Shown: positions 24,609-33,264, counted from the stretch's first letter. The stretch is 47,975 nt of DNA from Hymenobacter amundsenii (GCF_002204745.1 NZ_NIRR01000032.1:1-47975); one strand, 5' to 3'. The notes: generated by a model from the letters alone, not told the origin. A program made the numbers and translations.

Positions 24609-25538
24609 ATGCTTTTTAGCTCCTCCCCGTCTGCCGTGCCTACCCCCAGGGGCGAAGCTGGTCCGGAGCCAACAGCCGGCACCGGCCGGCACCTGGCCCG
24701 CCTCATCCGGTTGCCCAACCTGCTGATAATGGCCCTGTGCCTGCTGCTGGTGCGGGCCTGCCTGCTGCTGCCCGAGGCGCCCTGGCGGCAGGTGCTGGCC
24801 CCCGGTTTCGGGCTGCTGGTCCTGGCCGCCCTCAGCATCGGGGCGGCGGGCTACATCATCAACGACTACTACGACGTTAAGATTGATGCCATCAACCGGC
24901 CGGGCCGGCTGGTGGTGGGCCGGGCCGTAAACCGCCGCCACGCCATGCTGGCCCACCTGCTGCTCTCGGGCCTGGGCGTAGGCCTGAGCGGCCTGCTTTC
25001 GCCCTTACTCGGGCTCGTAAATCTGGGTTCGGCGCTGCTGCTATGGGGGTACTCGGTGCGGTTTAAGCGGGTGGCGCTGGTGGGCAACGTGAGCATCGCC
25101 ACGCTCACGGCGGCGCTGGTGCTGCTGCCCGAGCTACAGGCCAGTACTGGCCGTTCGGCGGTGTGGGGCTACGCGCTGGCGGCGTTTCTGCTCACTATTG
25201 TGCGCGAAATAGTGAAAGACGTGGAGGATATGCGCGGCGATGCCCAGCACGACTGCCACACGCTGCCGCTGGTGTGGGGCGTGCGGCGTACCAAGTGGGT
25301 GACGGGTTTCTTCCTGGCTTGCCTGGTGTTGCTGGTGGCTGGGGCGGTGTTCAACTGCCTGCTCCTGAGCCAGCGCTACGGGCTGGGGAGCTGGCTGTTG
25401 GTGCTGGTGCTGGGGCCGCTGCTGGCGCTGGCCGCCGGGCTGCGCCGGGCCGACCAGCGCCAGCACTTTGCCCGGCTCAGCACTTGGTGCAAAGCCATTA
25501 TGTTGAGCGGCGTGCTCTCGATGCTCTGGCTGGCCTGA
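24609..25538 (+). CDS. UbiA-family prenyltransferase (geranylgeranylglycerol-phosphate synthase type)
   Basis: A 309-residue integral membrane prenyltransferase with 8 to 9 helices. Both Asp-rich metal/diphosphate motifs are present: NDYYDVKIDAINRPGR near residues 87-102 and DVEDMRGDAQHDCHTLP near 206-222. The sequence most resembles the group annotated as geranylgeranylglycerol-phosphate geranylgeranyltransferase in Bacteroidota, whose real substrate there is uncertain; a role in quinone or other polyprenyl lipids is possible. The first 30 residues are Pro/Gly-rich and probably cytoplasmic. Confidence 0.85.
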   Translation: MLFSSSPSAVPTPRGEAGPEPTAGTGRHLARLIRLPNLLIMALCLLLVRACLLLPEAPWRQVLAPGFGLLVLAALSIGAAGYIINDYYDVKIDAINRPGRLVVGRAVNRRHAMLAHLLLSGLGVGLSGLLSPLLGLVNLGSALLLWGYSVRFKRVALVGNVSIATLTAALVLLPELQASTGRSAVWGYALAAFLLTIVREIVKDVEDMRGDAQHDCHTLPLVWGVRRTKWVTGFFLACLVLLVAGAVFNCLLLSQRYGLGSWLLVLVLGPLLALAAGLRRADQRQHFARLSTWCKAIMLSGVLSMLWLA

Positions 25539-25621
25539 AACCCCCGGCAACCGCCACTGTTATAGTTGCGTTAGCAGGAGCTATGACCCCGGCAACTGCG
25601 CAGTAGTTTTATCGACCGCAG

Positions 25622-25654
25622 TTTGGGGTTACCCCGCTTCGTTTATTCACTTTG
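25622..25654 (+). promoter_or_regulatory. possible promoter of the outer-membrane barrel gene
   Basis: TTTG at 25622-25625 and TCACTTTG at 25647-25654 (one mismatch to TAnnTTTG) are 21 nt apart, and the ATG follows 16 nt later at 25671. Confidence 0.4.
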
Positions 25655-25670
25655 ACCTTGGCCATCTAGT

Positions 25671-26942
25671 ATGCGCTTTATTTACCCGTTGCTGGCGCTA
25701 AGCGTGCTGGCTACTCCGGCTGCCCTGGCGCAGTCGACCACTCCCGAAGCTGCCGCGCCGCTGCTGGCCTCGGCCGAGCTGCCCGCCCAACCCGCCACCG
25801 ACGAGCCGACTACCGGAGCCCCCTTGGGCCTGAACCGGGCTTTGGCCCCGACCACCACGGCCAAGGCCAAGCTCACCCCCGACGACCCTGATAAACCCAG
25901 TTTTATTCCGGTGCCCATTGCCTTTTACCAGCAGGAAACCGGCTTTGCCGGCGGCGTAGCCATCCTGCCGGTCTGGCGCTTTGGTACTGATACCACGGTG
26001 CGTAAGTCGAACGCCCGGCTGATTGCCTGGATTTCGCAGAAGAAGCAAACCACTGTGCAGCTTACGCACACCATCTTCACCAAGGATGAGAAGTTCTTTT
26101 TCTCGGGTGAGTTGAGTTATTTCGATCTGGCATTCCAGTACTTCGGCCGGGGTAACGACACCGACAAGGACGTTTACTCCAACATCCAGTACCCGCTCTG
26201 GGTGTTCGATGAAAAGGCGCTGGTGAAGGTGAAGCCCAACCTGTTCGTTGGTTTGCGCTACCGCCTCACCGATCTGGGGACCGTGAAGCTCAAGGACGGC
26301 GACGAGGATAGTACGCCTGGCTCTTACGAATCCATTCCGGCCGAGCAGCGGGCGGGTTATACCACCTCCGGCGTTGGTCCAGCCATTCTGTACGACGGCC
26401 GCGACAACGTACTGGCTACTTACCGGGGAAACTTCGTGGATGCCCACGTGCTGTTCGCCGGCAAGGGCCTGGGTAGCGACTACAACTTCACCCGCTACAT
26501 GGTGGATGCCCGGCACTTCAACCCGCTCTTCGGCTCCAACAATACCATTCTGGCTTTGCAGTTTCTGGGCCAGTACCACACCGGCGACGTGCCGTTCCGT
26601 GAGTGGGGCGGTATGGGGGCCACGTTGGGCGGCTCGCTCTACAACAACGCATACCTGATGCGCGGCATCTATGAGGGCCGCTACCGCGACCGTCAGTTCA
26701 CCACAGCTCAGGCCGAAATCCGCCAGAAACTGTTCTGGCGCATTGATGGCGCGTTGTTCGGCGCCGTAGGCGAAGTAGCTCCCAATATCGACGACTATAC
26801 CTTCGACGGCCTGCGGTACGCCGGGGGCGGCGGAATCCGCTTCCGTTTCAACCGCCGCGACCGGCTCAACATTCGCCTCGACTACGGCGTGGGGTCGGGC
26901 GGCAACTCGGGTATCATTTTCGCCGTGGGCGAAGCGTTTTAA
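25671..26942 (+). CDS. BamA/TamA-like outer-membrane beta-barrel protein
   Basis: A 423-residue protein with a signal peptide (LLALSVLATPAALAQ, cleavage about residue 21), a low-complexity Ala/Thr/Pro stretch to about residue 70, and then a beta-barrel to the C-terminus. GPAILYDGRDNVLATYRG matches the surface-antigen (D15) barrel signature of BamA-related proteins, and the last strand ends in aromatic Phe as usual. There are no POTRA domains, so it is a barrel-only member, not BamA itself. The function is unknown. A very long hairpin follows the stop. Confidence 0.8.
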   Translation: MRFIYPLLALSVLATPAALAQSTTPEAAAPLLASAELPAQPATDEPTTGAPLGLNRALAPTTTAKAKLTPDDPDKPSFIPVPIAFYQQETGFAGGVAILPVWRFGTDTTVRKSNARLIAWISQKKQTTVQLTHTIFTKDEKFFFSGELSYFDLAFQYFGRGNDTDKDVYSNIQYPLWVFDEKALVKVKPNLFVGLRYRLTDLGTVKLKDGDEDSTPGSYESIPAEQRAGYTTSGVGPAILYDGRDNVLATYRGNFVDAHVLFAGKGLGSDYNFTRYMVDARHFNPLFGSNNTILALQFLGQYHTGDVPFREWGGMGATLGGSLYNNAYLMRGIYEGRYRDRQFTTAQAEIRQKLFWRIDGALFGAVGEVAPNIDDYTFDGLRYAGGGGIRFRFNRRDRLNIRLDYGVGSGGNSGIIFAVGEAF

Positions 26943-26948
26943 CAGACA

Positions 26949-27017
26949 GTTGTTTATACCAGCAGAAAGCCCCGTCGTCCACTCAGGACGACGGGGCTTT
27001 CTGCTGGTATAAACAAC
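26949..27017. terminator. 32-bp perfect hairpin, probable bidirectional terminator
   Basis: Bases 26949-26980 are perfectly complementary to 26986-27017 with only a 5-nt loop (ACTCA). The inner half (AAAGCCCCGTCGTCC) looks like an ordinary GC-rich terminator; the outer half (GTTGTTTATACCAGCAG) extends it to a length far beyond what termination needs. It begins 7 nt after the barrel gene stop. Confidence 0.85.
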
Positions 27018-27116
27018 GCCTCGCTAGGCATTGAAAAGCGCTTCATAAGCTCATCAGTAGGGTTTTTATTGATTTTAAGGCCAACTGGTGAAGGTGACTG
27101 CCGTAGAAAGCAGCGC

Positions 27117-28328
27117 ATGGAACACCCCTCGCCGCACCACTTTCAGTCGGCCCACCCCCATAATGCCGCCCTACCTGCTTCACTCTGGAGCCATTTGCCG
27201 CCGCCCGTAGCCAAGTTGCGGGCCACGGTCATCATCCCGGCCAAAGATGAGGCGGCGGCCCTGCCTACCACCCTGGCGGCCCTGGCGGCCCAGACCGATG
27301 CTGCTGGCCGCGCATTGCCGGCCGGCACCTTCGAGGTACTAGTGCTGGCCAACAACTGCACCGATGGCACGGCCGCTACCGTGCGGGCCTACGCGGCGTC
27401 GCATCCGGCCCTGGCCCTGCACGTGGCCGAAGTGACGCTGCCGCCCGCCGAGGCCCACGTAGGTCAGGCCCGCCGCCTGCTCATGGACGAAGCCGCCCGC
27501 CGCCTGGAACTGGCTGGCCACCCCGGAGCCCTTATTATCAGTACTGACGCCGATACCCGCGTGGCTCCCGATTGGCTGGCCGCCACCTTCGCCGAACTGG
27601 CTACTGGTGCCGACGCCATTGCCGGCCGTATTCTGATGGACGAAACCGACCGGAACTGCCCGGTGCGCCGCTGCCAGCTCCAGGATGCCGCCTACCACCT
27701 GCTCCGGGTGCAGCTCGAAACCCACCTCGACCCCCAAGCCCACGACCCCTGGCCCCGCCACCACCAGCATTTCGGGGCCAGCCTGGCCGTTACCGTGGCC
27801 GCTTACCGGCAGGTAGGCGGTTTGCCGGTTGTGCCCTTTCTGGAAGATGAAGCCCTGTACCAGGCCTTACTGCGCCACGATTTGCGGGTACGCCATAGTC
27901 CGGCCGTACGCGTGTTTACCTCGGGCCGGCAGCAGGGGCGGGTGGCCGTAGGTCTCTCGTGGCAGCTGCGCGAATGGGCGCTGCTGGGCCAGCAACAGCC
28001 GTTGGTACCCGATCCGGCCGCGCTGGTAGCCGAACTACGGGTGCGGAACAAGTTGCGGCAGCAGTGGCAGGCGGCCCGCGCCAGCCAGAACCCCACCGTA
28101 GTTTTGAGAAGTGGAGGCGGTTTAGTGAATGATTTGCTGCCCGCTGTGGCTCAGGCCCTTGCCTCTTGCGCAACTTTCGGGGAGTTTTGGGAATGGGCCC
28201 GGCCGCTGGTACTGCCTGCCGTGCCGACTGCGTCGGTACCGCTAAGTCTGGCCATTACTGCTCTACGAACCGAACTGGCGCAACAGCAACGGCGCTTACA
28301 GCCGCTGGTTGCCACCGTGTTGGGCTAG
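27117..28328 (+). CDS. GT2-family glycosyltransferase
   Basis: A 403-residue GT-A-fold glycosyltransferase. It has the family start VIIPAKDEAAALPTTLAAL, VLANNCTDGTAATV, and the metal-binding DxD as D144-A-D146 in ISTDADTR. FLEDEALYQALL supplies the acidic acceptor-site residues. No QXXRW and no membrane helices are seen, so it is probably a soluble, non-processive enzyme. The ATG at 27117 is chosen from the conserved core; the open frame starts at 27069. It converges on the methyltransferase gene: the two share the palindrome CTAG at 28325-28328, each reading it as a TAG stop. It is thought to act with the next three genes. Confidence 0.85.
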   Translation: MEHPSPHHFQSAHPHNAALPASLWSHLPPPVAKLRATVIIPAKDEAAALPTTLAALAAQTDAAGRALPAGTFEVLVLANNCTDGTAATVRAYAASHPALALHVAEVTLPPAEAHVGQARRLLMDEAARRLELAGHPGALIISTDADTRVAPDWLAATFAELATGADAIAGRILMDETDRNCPVRRCQLQDAAYHLLRVQLETHLDPQAHDPWPRHHQHFGASLAVTVAAYRQVGGLPVVPFLEDEALYQALLRHDLRVRHSPAVRVFTSGRQQGRVAVGLSWQLREWALLGQQQPLVPDPAALVAELRVRNKLRQQWQAARASQNPTVVLRSGGGLVNDLLPAVAQALASCATFGEFWEWARPLVLPAVPTASVPLSLAITALRTELAQQQRRLQPLVATVLG

Positions 28329-28927
28329 CGTCGTTCTAATACATCGAGCCGGTAGTTTTCGTGGCGTTGGCCGTGCAGATGGCGCAGGGGCCCAGCGGGC
28401 TGGGCTTTCTCCAAGAAGAATTCGTGGACGGCGTCGCCAGTGAGCGGGTAGTCGTGGACCGGGGGCGTCCAGTGCACCAGCACGAGCTGGCCGCCGGGTT
28501 GCAGGGCGGCCACGAGCTGATCGGCGGCCCGCGCCAAATCGGCGGGGCTCCAGTAGTAGCCCACCTCCGATACCAGAATCAAATCGAACTGCCCTTGGGG
28601 AAACTGCTCGGGGACCCGCAACTGGCGCAGGTCAACCTGCGGCAGGTTAGCACAGCGCTTACGGGCCTGGGCAAGGGCGGCTTCGGCCACATCTACGGCC
28701 AGCAAATAGCCGCAATGTGGGGCCAGCTGGGCCGTGAGGATACCCAGGGAACACCCGATTTCAAAGGCTCGCTTGTAGTGCGTGCAAGGCAGGGCCGCCA
28801 ACGTAGCCGCGTACTTTTCCCGCTCGTAGGGGCTGGTCTCGAAGTTCCAGGGGTCCTGGTTGGCCTCGTACACCTTATCGAAATAGGTTGGTGGCAGGGT
28901 ATGGGGTTGCTTGGGGTTGGGTTCCAT
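28325..28927 (-). CDS. NodS-like SAM-dependent methyltransferase
   Basis: A 200-residue class I methyltransferase. Residues 15-45 (YFDKVYEANQDPWNFETSPY) are the hallmark of the NodS-like group, and the SAM motif is FEIGCSLGILTAQLA (E56, G58, G62), followed by the acidic VDVAEAALAQARKRC. NodS itself N-methylates the deacetylated sugar of rhizobial Nod factors; here the substrate is unknown. It is the last gene of the ACAD, PIG-L, methyltransferase run on the minus strand, 12 nt after the PIG-L stop. Confidence 0.85.
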   Translation of the reverse strand: MEPNPKQPHTLPPTYFDKVYEANQDPWNFETSPYEREKYAATLAALPCTHYKRAFEIGCSLGILTAQLAPHCGYLLAVDVAEAALAQARKRCANLPQVDLRQLRVPEQFPQGQFDLILVSEVGYYWSPADLARAADQLVAALQPGGQLVLVHWTPPVHDYPLTGDAVHEFFLEKAQPAGPLRHLHGQRHENYRLDVLERR

Positions 28928-28939
28928 CGGGAAAGAGCG

Positions 28940-29716
28940 TTAACCAGTTGTTTTGCGGGGCCGCTGCTCCTCGGCAACTTCCAGGTACACCTCTACCGGC
29001 CGCTCAAAGTGGGCCAGCATGGAAGGAGCGAGCGTAAAGCCGGCGGGGTCGTCGTCGATGCAGGAGCCCGGGAGCTGGGAGGCGTGCGCGGCAATGGCAC
29101 GTTGCTTTGCATCGAGCACGGAGCTGATATCGAGTTGCCAGCCCGTTACTTCGCCGGGGCGGGGCAGGTCGGCAGGAATAGCCCGCTCCCAGGCCCAAAC
29201 CACGTATTCGAGCAGGTGGGGCGGGTGGGGCAGTTGGGCCAAAGTAGCTTGCACGAGCTGGCTGGTGGCCCAGTGGTCGGGGTGGGGGTCGCGCCGCCAG
29301 GGGCAGAGGATGGTGGCGGGCTGCTGTTGGCGCAGCAACTGCGTGAGTTGCTGCACTGCCGCCGCGCCGGCAGCGGTATCCGGGCCGGGCACGTGGCTGT
29401 CGGGTAGGTTTAGCGCCAGGAGGTTATGCGGGTTGAGCCCTAGCTCGGTTAGCGCCAGCCGCAACTCGGTTTCGCGCAGGGCCTGCCGGGCCGGGGGCGG
29501 GTACTTGGCCGAAGACGGGTGCGACATCGTCCCGTCGCTCACCAGCACGCACCAGACTGGCTGCCCGGCTTGGGCCAATAGGGCCAGCAGCCCGCCGCAG
29601 CCCAGGCTTTCGTCGTCGGGGTGGGGCGCTATTACTACTGTGGGACCCAGCGTGGCCGCGTAGTTGGCTGGGCGGAGGGGCAGGGCGCTGAAATCAAACG
29701 TAGCGGGCTCAGTCAT
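28940..29716 (-). CDS. PIG-L (LmbE)-family deacetylase
   Basis: A 258-residue zinc-dependent N-deacetylase. The PHPDDE motif gives the metal ligands H32 and D35 with catalytic D34, and the third ligand lies in DPHPDH (H145, H148). Relatives remove acetyl groups from GlcNAc-linked substrates (GPI, mycothiol, bacillithiol pathways). The ATG at 29716 overlaps the last 8 nt of the acyl-CoA dehydrogenase gene, so translation is probably coupled; the open frame reaches 29782 but that part is antiparallel shadow of the preceding gene end. Confidence 0.88.
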   Translation of the reverse strand: MTEPATFDFSALPLRPANYAATLGPTVVIAPHPDDESLGCGGLLALLAQAGQPVWCVLVSDGTMSHPSSAKYPPPARQALRETELRLALTELGLNPHNLLALNLPDSHVPGPDTAAGAAAVQQLTQLLRQQQPATILCPWRRDPHPDHWATSQLVQATLAQLPHPPHLLEYVVWAWERAIPADLPRPGEVTGWQLDISSVLDAKQRAIAAHASQLPGSCIDDDPAGFTLAPSMLAHFERPVEVYLEVAEEQRPRKTTG

Positions 29717-30857
29717 GCCAGAGGCGGTAGGCGGGGCGGGGGTGGTCGAGGGCGTAGCGGCCGGCATCGGCCAGGGCGGCATCGGGGGCGGGCTGGCGCA
29801 GGTAGTGGGTCAGGTCGCGGTGGAGGCGCTCGAAGGGCTCGGGGCGCAGCAGGCCGCGCGCGCCCACGCACCGCTCGGCCAGGGGCAACACTCGTAGGCA
29901 GATGTCCTCGATGGCCGAGCGCACCAAGTTTGCGTGGGCCACCAGGGTTTCGGCGTCGGGGCCAGGGCGAGCAGCCAGCTCGGCGGCGGCGTGTAGCCAG
30001 TGCTGGCCGCTGGCCACCAAAATGCTCAGTTGGCCTAGGCGCTGGCGCTGGTAGGGGTCGTCGGTGCGGTGCAGGGCCCGCAGAAACCGGCGGGTTTCGT
30101 CGAACACGGCCTCGGCCCCGCCCAATTGCACGGCCGCGAACCGAATGGCTCCGCCGCTGAACCCGGGCTGGTGGTAATAGTCGCCGGGTTCGCCCAACAG
30201 CTCTTCGGACCCAATTTCGAGGCCCGTGAAATCAACCCGAAAACTGGCCGAGGCCCGCATGCCCAGGGGCCGCCAGAACCGGGCGTCGTACTCCGGTATT
30301 TGGGTGTCGGCGGGTAGTACCAGCATCTGCCAGCCACCGTCGGGCAGGGCGGCCGTGAGCAGCGGGCGGGTGAGGTGGCCGGCCCCCGAGCCGAAGGTTT
30401 TGCTGCCGCTGAGCCGGAAGCGGCCGGAGGGAAGCGGCGCCAGTTTCACCCCGTCGTGAGCCTCCGTGTTCCAGACGCCGAACAAGTGGCCAGCCACCGC
30501 ATCGGCGGCCCACCGCTCAAGTTGTTCGGGCCGGCCGAAGCGCGTAATCAGCTGCAAGGCGTTGGCGTGGCCCTCATACACGCGCCCCACGGCCAGGTTG
30601 CCGCGCCCGATGTGGCGCAGGGCACTCAGCAGCTCCTGGGTGTGGGCCGGCTCGTTGAGCCCGCTGCCGTTTAACTTAGTGGGTAGCGGAGCAGCCAGGA
30701 GTCCGGCTTCGCGGAGCCAGTCAAATTCCTGGGTTGGAAAGCCGCCTTCGACATCTGATGCGGCAGCCTGGGCCAGCAGGCGCGGGGCCAGCGTGGCGGC
30801 AGCGGCGGCGGCCAGCGCCGGGGTAGGCGGAGCGGAGATGGTAAAGAGTTCGGGCAT
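29709..30857 (-). CDS. acyl-CoA dehydrogenase-like flavoprotein
   Basis: A 382-residue protein with the acyl-CoA dehydrogenase fold: helical N-terminal domain (FPTQEFDWLREAGLLAAPLP), beta domain with the flavin contact (FGVWNTEAHDG, GSKTFGSGAG), and C-terminal helical bundle. The usual catalytic Glu segment near the C-terminus (IYEGTSQIQR type) is not seen; instead it ends with ERLHRDLTHYLRQPAPDAAL, which suggests a monooxygenase-like or otherwise diverged member, like the DszC/nitroalkane oxidase side of the family. It is the first gene of the three-gene minus-strand operon. The substrate is unknown. Confidence 0.82.
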   Translation of the reverse strand: MPELFTISAPPTPALAAAAAATLAPRLLAQAAASDVEGGFPTQEFDWLREAGLLAAPLPTKLNGSGLNEPAHTQELLSALRHIGRGNLAVGRVYEGHANALQLITRFGRPEQLERWAADAVAGHLFGVWNTEAHDGVKLAPLPSGRFRLSGSKTFGSGAGHLTRPLLTAALPDGGWQMLVLPADTQIPEYDARFWRPLGMRASASFRVDFTGLEIGSEELLGEPGDYYHQPGFSGGAIRFAAVQLGGAEAVFDETRRFLRALHRTDDPYQRQRLGQLSILVASGQHWLHAAAELAARPGPDAETLVAHANLVRSAIEDICLRVLPLAERCVGARGLLRPEPFERLHRDLTHYLRQPAPDAALADAGRYALDHPRPAYRLWHD

Positions 30858-31105
30858 GAAGGCGAAACGGAGCCAGTGGGGAGTTTCAGGAGTTTACGAA
30901 TAAGCGCCCGGTTTGGCTGCCACGGTCGAGCTGGCGGCGGAAGTGCTGTCTTGCTCCCGGTTGGGGAATATGGCCGCTTTGTGCTTCTAAAATCAGCTGG
31001 AGGTGAAGTGCGGCTTTGGTCTTGGTAACAATTTGGTAACGGCGGCCCGCGCCGGGCTGCCTACCTTCGCGGCACGTTTCACCCCTTCGCTAACTCCCCG
31101 TCGCC

Positions 31106-32686
31106 ATGTCGCAGCCCATTCGCTCCGCCCTCGTTTCCGTGTATTACAAGGACCGCCTCGAACCACTCGTGGCCCTGCTCAAGCAGCACGGCGTCACGAT
31201 TTACTCGACCGGTGGTACCCAGCAGTTCATTGAGGAGCAGGGCGCGGCCGTAACGGCCGTGGAAACACTGACCGGCTTTCCGGCCGTGTTTGGCGGGCGG
31301 GTGAAAACGCTGCACCCCACCGTGTTCGGTGGTATTCTGCACCGCCGCCACGAGGCCAGCGACTTGGCCGAAGCCGCGCAGCACCAGATTCCGCCCATCG
31401 ACCTGGTGGTCGTGGACCTGTATCCGTTCGAGGAAACCGTGGCTTCAGGCGCGCCCGAAGCCGATGCAATTGAGAAAATCGACATCGGCGGCATTTCGCT
31501 GCTCCGGGCCGCCGCCAAAAATTTCCGCGACGTGCTCGTGGTCAGCAGCCGCGACCAGTACGCGGCCGTGACGGAGCTGCTCACCCAAAAAGGCTGCACC
31601 ACCGACCTGGAGGACCGCCGCCACTACGCCGCCGCCGCCTTCGAGGCCACGTCGAACTACGACACCCATATCTTCAACTACCTGAACTCTTCCATTAAAG
31701 ACGAAGATTCGAAAATCAAAAATGCCCGCATTGCCATTGCTGGAGAACAAACCAACAACCAACAATCAGCAACCAGCACCCAAACTCCCCTGCGCTACGG
31801 CGAGAACCCCCACCAGGCCGGCACGTTCTCCGGCGACCTGGATGCGCTCTTCGATCAGCTTCACGGCAAGCAGCTCAGCTACAACAACCTGGTCGATGTG
31901 GATGCGGCCGTGCTGCTGATGCGCGAGTTCGATGCCGCCGGGCCGGCGGCCTGTGCTATTCTCAAGCACACCAACGCCTGCGGCGTGGCCCAGGCCGATA
32001 CGTTGCACCAGGCCTACCTGAATGCCCTCAGCTGCGACCCGGTTTCGGCCTTCGGGGGCGTAATCATCGTGAACAAGCCCGTAGACGCGTCCACCGCCCA
32101 AGAGCTGAACAAGCTGTTTTTTGAGGTATTGATTGCCCCAGCATTTGAAGCCGAGGCCTTGCCCATTCTGCAAAGCAAGAAAAACCGCATCCTGCTCCGC
32201 CAGAAGCCCGTGGATTTTCCCACCAAGCAGGTGAAAACCTTGCTCAACGGCACCATCGAGCAGGATTTTGACCAGGCCATGGAAGGCGCGGCTGATTTCA
32301 AAACCGTCACCGAATCGGCCCCAACGCCTGACGAGGTAGCGGCCCTGGAATTCGCCCTCAAAATCTGCAAGCACACCAAGAGTAACACCATTGTACTGGC
32401 TCGCGCCGGCCAATTGCTGGCCTCGGGCGTCGGCCAGACCTCCCGCGTCGATGCGCTGCGCCAGGCCATTGAGAAGGCTAACTCCTTCGGCTTCGATCTG
32501 AACGGAGCCGTTATGGCCTCCGATGCCTTCTTCCCCTTCCCCGACTGCGTGGAAATTGCCGCTGAGGCCGGTATCCGGGCCGTGGTGCAGCCCGGGGGCT
32601 CCATCAAGGACCAGGATAGCATCGATACCTGTAACCGCTTGGGCGTGGCCATGGTGCTGACCGGCGTCCGCCACTTCAAGCACTAG
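31106..32686 (+). CDS. purH: bifunctional AICAR formyltransferase / IMP cyclohydrolase
   Basis: A 526-residue enzyme catalysing the last two steps of IMP synthesis. The N-terminal MGS-like cyclohydrolase domain (residues 1-190) begins IRSALVSVYYKDRLEPLV and contains TLTGFPAVFGGRVKTLHP. The C-terminal formyltransferase domain starts at LRYGENPHQ (about 230) and has the catalytic Lys287-His288 in ILKHTNACG. Between the domains is an odd linker of about 31 residues (IKDEDSKIKN ... NNQQSATSTQT) encoded by AT-rich heptad repeats at 31698-31784, unlike the GC-rich gene around it. The upstream TACCTTCG at 31062-31069 is a one-mismatch -7 element. Product call is firm. Confidence 0.96.
   Translation: MSQPIRSALVSVYYKDRLEPLVALLKQHGVTIYSTGGTQQFIEEQGAAVTAVETLTGFPAVFGGRVKTLHPTVFGGILHRRHEASDLAEAAQHQIPPIDLVVVDLYPFEETVASGAPEADAIEKIDIGGISLLRAAAKNFRDVLVVSSRDQYAAVTELLTQKGCTTDLEDRRHYAAAAFEATSNYDTHIFNYLNSSIKDEDSKIKNARIAIAGEQTNNQQSATSTQTPLRYGENPHQAGTFSGDLDALFDQLHGKQLSYNNLVDVDAAVLLMREFDAAGPAACAILKHTNACGVAQADTLHQAYLNALSCDPVSAFGGVIIVNKPVDASTAQELNKLFFEVLIAPAFEAEALPILQSKKNRILLRQKPVDFPTKQVKTLLNGTIEQDFDQAMEGAADFKTVTESAPTPDEVAALEFALKICKHTKSNTIVLARAGQLLASGVGQTSRVDALRQAIEKANSFGFDLNGAVMASDAFFPFPDCVEIAAEAGIRAVVQPGGSIKDQDSIDTCNRLGVAMVLTGVRHFKH
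31698..31784 (+). repeat. heptad repeat tract inside purH
   Basis: From 31750 to 31784 the sequence reads AACCAAC, AACCAAC, AATCAGC, AACCAGC, ACCCAAA, and from 31698 to 31725 AAGACGA, AGATTCG, AAAATCA, AAAATGC. Both tracts have 7-bp periodicity and low GC compared with the flanking coding sequence. They encode the interdomain linker without breaking the frame. Confidence 0.65.
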
Positions 32687-32711
32687 TTTTCGCTGGTTGC
32701 TCAGAGCTGCG

Positions 32712-32757
32712 GCCCGAGCCATGTTCGTCAACACGATGCGACGAGCATGGTCCGGGC
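32712..32757. terminator. imperfect hairpin between convergent purH and PKD-protein genes
   Basis: GCCCGAGCCATGTTCGTC (32712-32729) pairs with 32740-32757 at 15 of 18 positions around a 10-nt loop. No T-run follows, so it is a weak candidate terminator serving both convergent genes. Confidence 0.4.
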
Positions 32758-32787
32758 TGCGGCTGGGGCTACAATATGCCTACTGCG

Positions 32788-33108
32788 CTACGGAACAATG
32801 GTAACGGGCTTGCTCGTGCTAGTCGACTTACCATCGGCCTTAGCTATGAGCTTGAGCGTGAAGTTGCCGGCGGCGTTGTACTTGTGCTTGGCCTTGATGC
32901 CGGTGTCGCTGGCGCCATCACCCCATTCCCAGACAAAACTGTCCGCATCGGAACTGCAGCCAGCATTTACCTCTACCTCGTCGTTGACTTTAGAGCTGGG
33001 AATCCCTTTCTCAATGGTGAAACAGGCTTCGGGTTTTTTGCTGCAACTCGTCAGCCATAAGCTGCTTAGGAGCAAGGCCGCGCACAGCCGGGTAAAGTGG
33101 GTCTTCAT
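32788..33108 (-). CDS. small lipoprotein with a PKD domain
   Basis: A 106-residue protein with a lipoprotein signal (LLLSSLWLTSC, lipid-bearing Cys22) and a PKD fold in the rest: VNAGCSSDADSFVWEWGDG followed by HKYNAAGNFTLKLIA, the two conserved PKD strands. It is probably anchored in a membrane facing the periplasm or surface. PKD domains usually mediate protein or sugar contact; the partner is unknown. The two extra cysteines (in ACF and AGCSS) may form a disulfide. Confidence 0.8.
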   Translation of the reverse strand: MKTHFTRLCAALLLSSLWLTSCSKKPEACFTIEKGIPSSKVNDEVEVNAGCSSDADSFVWEWGDGASDTGIKAKHKYNAAGNFTLKLIAKADGKSTSTSKPVTIVP

Positions 33109-33264
33109 GAAAAAATCATATTGATGGTAGATAGATGCAAGCTATAGAATTTGCGACTAGCATAGGGCCCGTACCGGAAAGTTTCGCGTGTGGTCACGTC
33201 GGCTGGATTGACTGGCAGCAATAAGTGCCAGCAAGAAGGGTGTAGGACCGGACAACCCGACTGC

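Noticed and set aside
25671..26942. BamA itself
   Set aside because: There are no POTRA domains and it is only about half the length of BamA; it is a barrel-only relative.
27117..28927. A true Nod-factor (lipochitooligosaccharide) locus
   Set aside because: There is no NodA-like acyltransferase and the glycosyltransferase lacks the QXXRW motif of processive chitin synthases, so only an analogy of chemistry is claimed.
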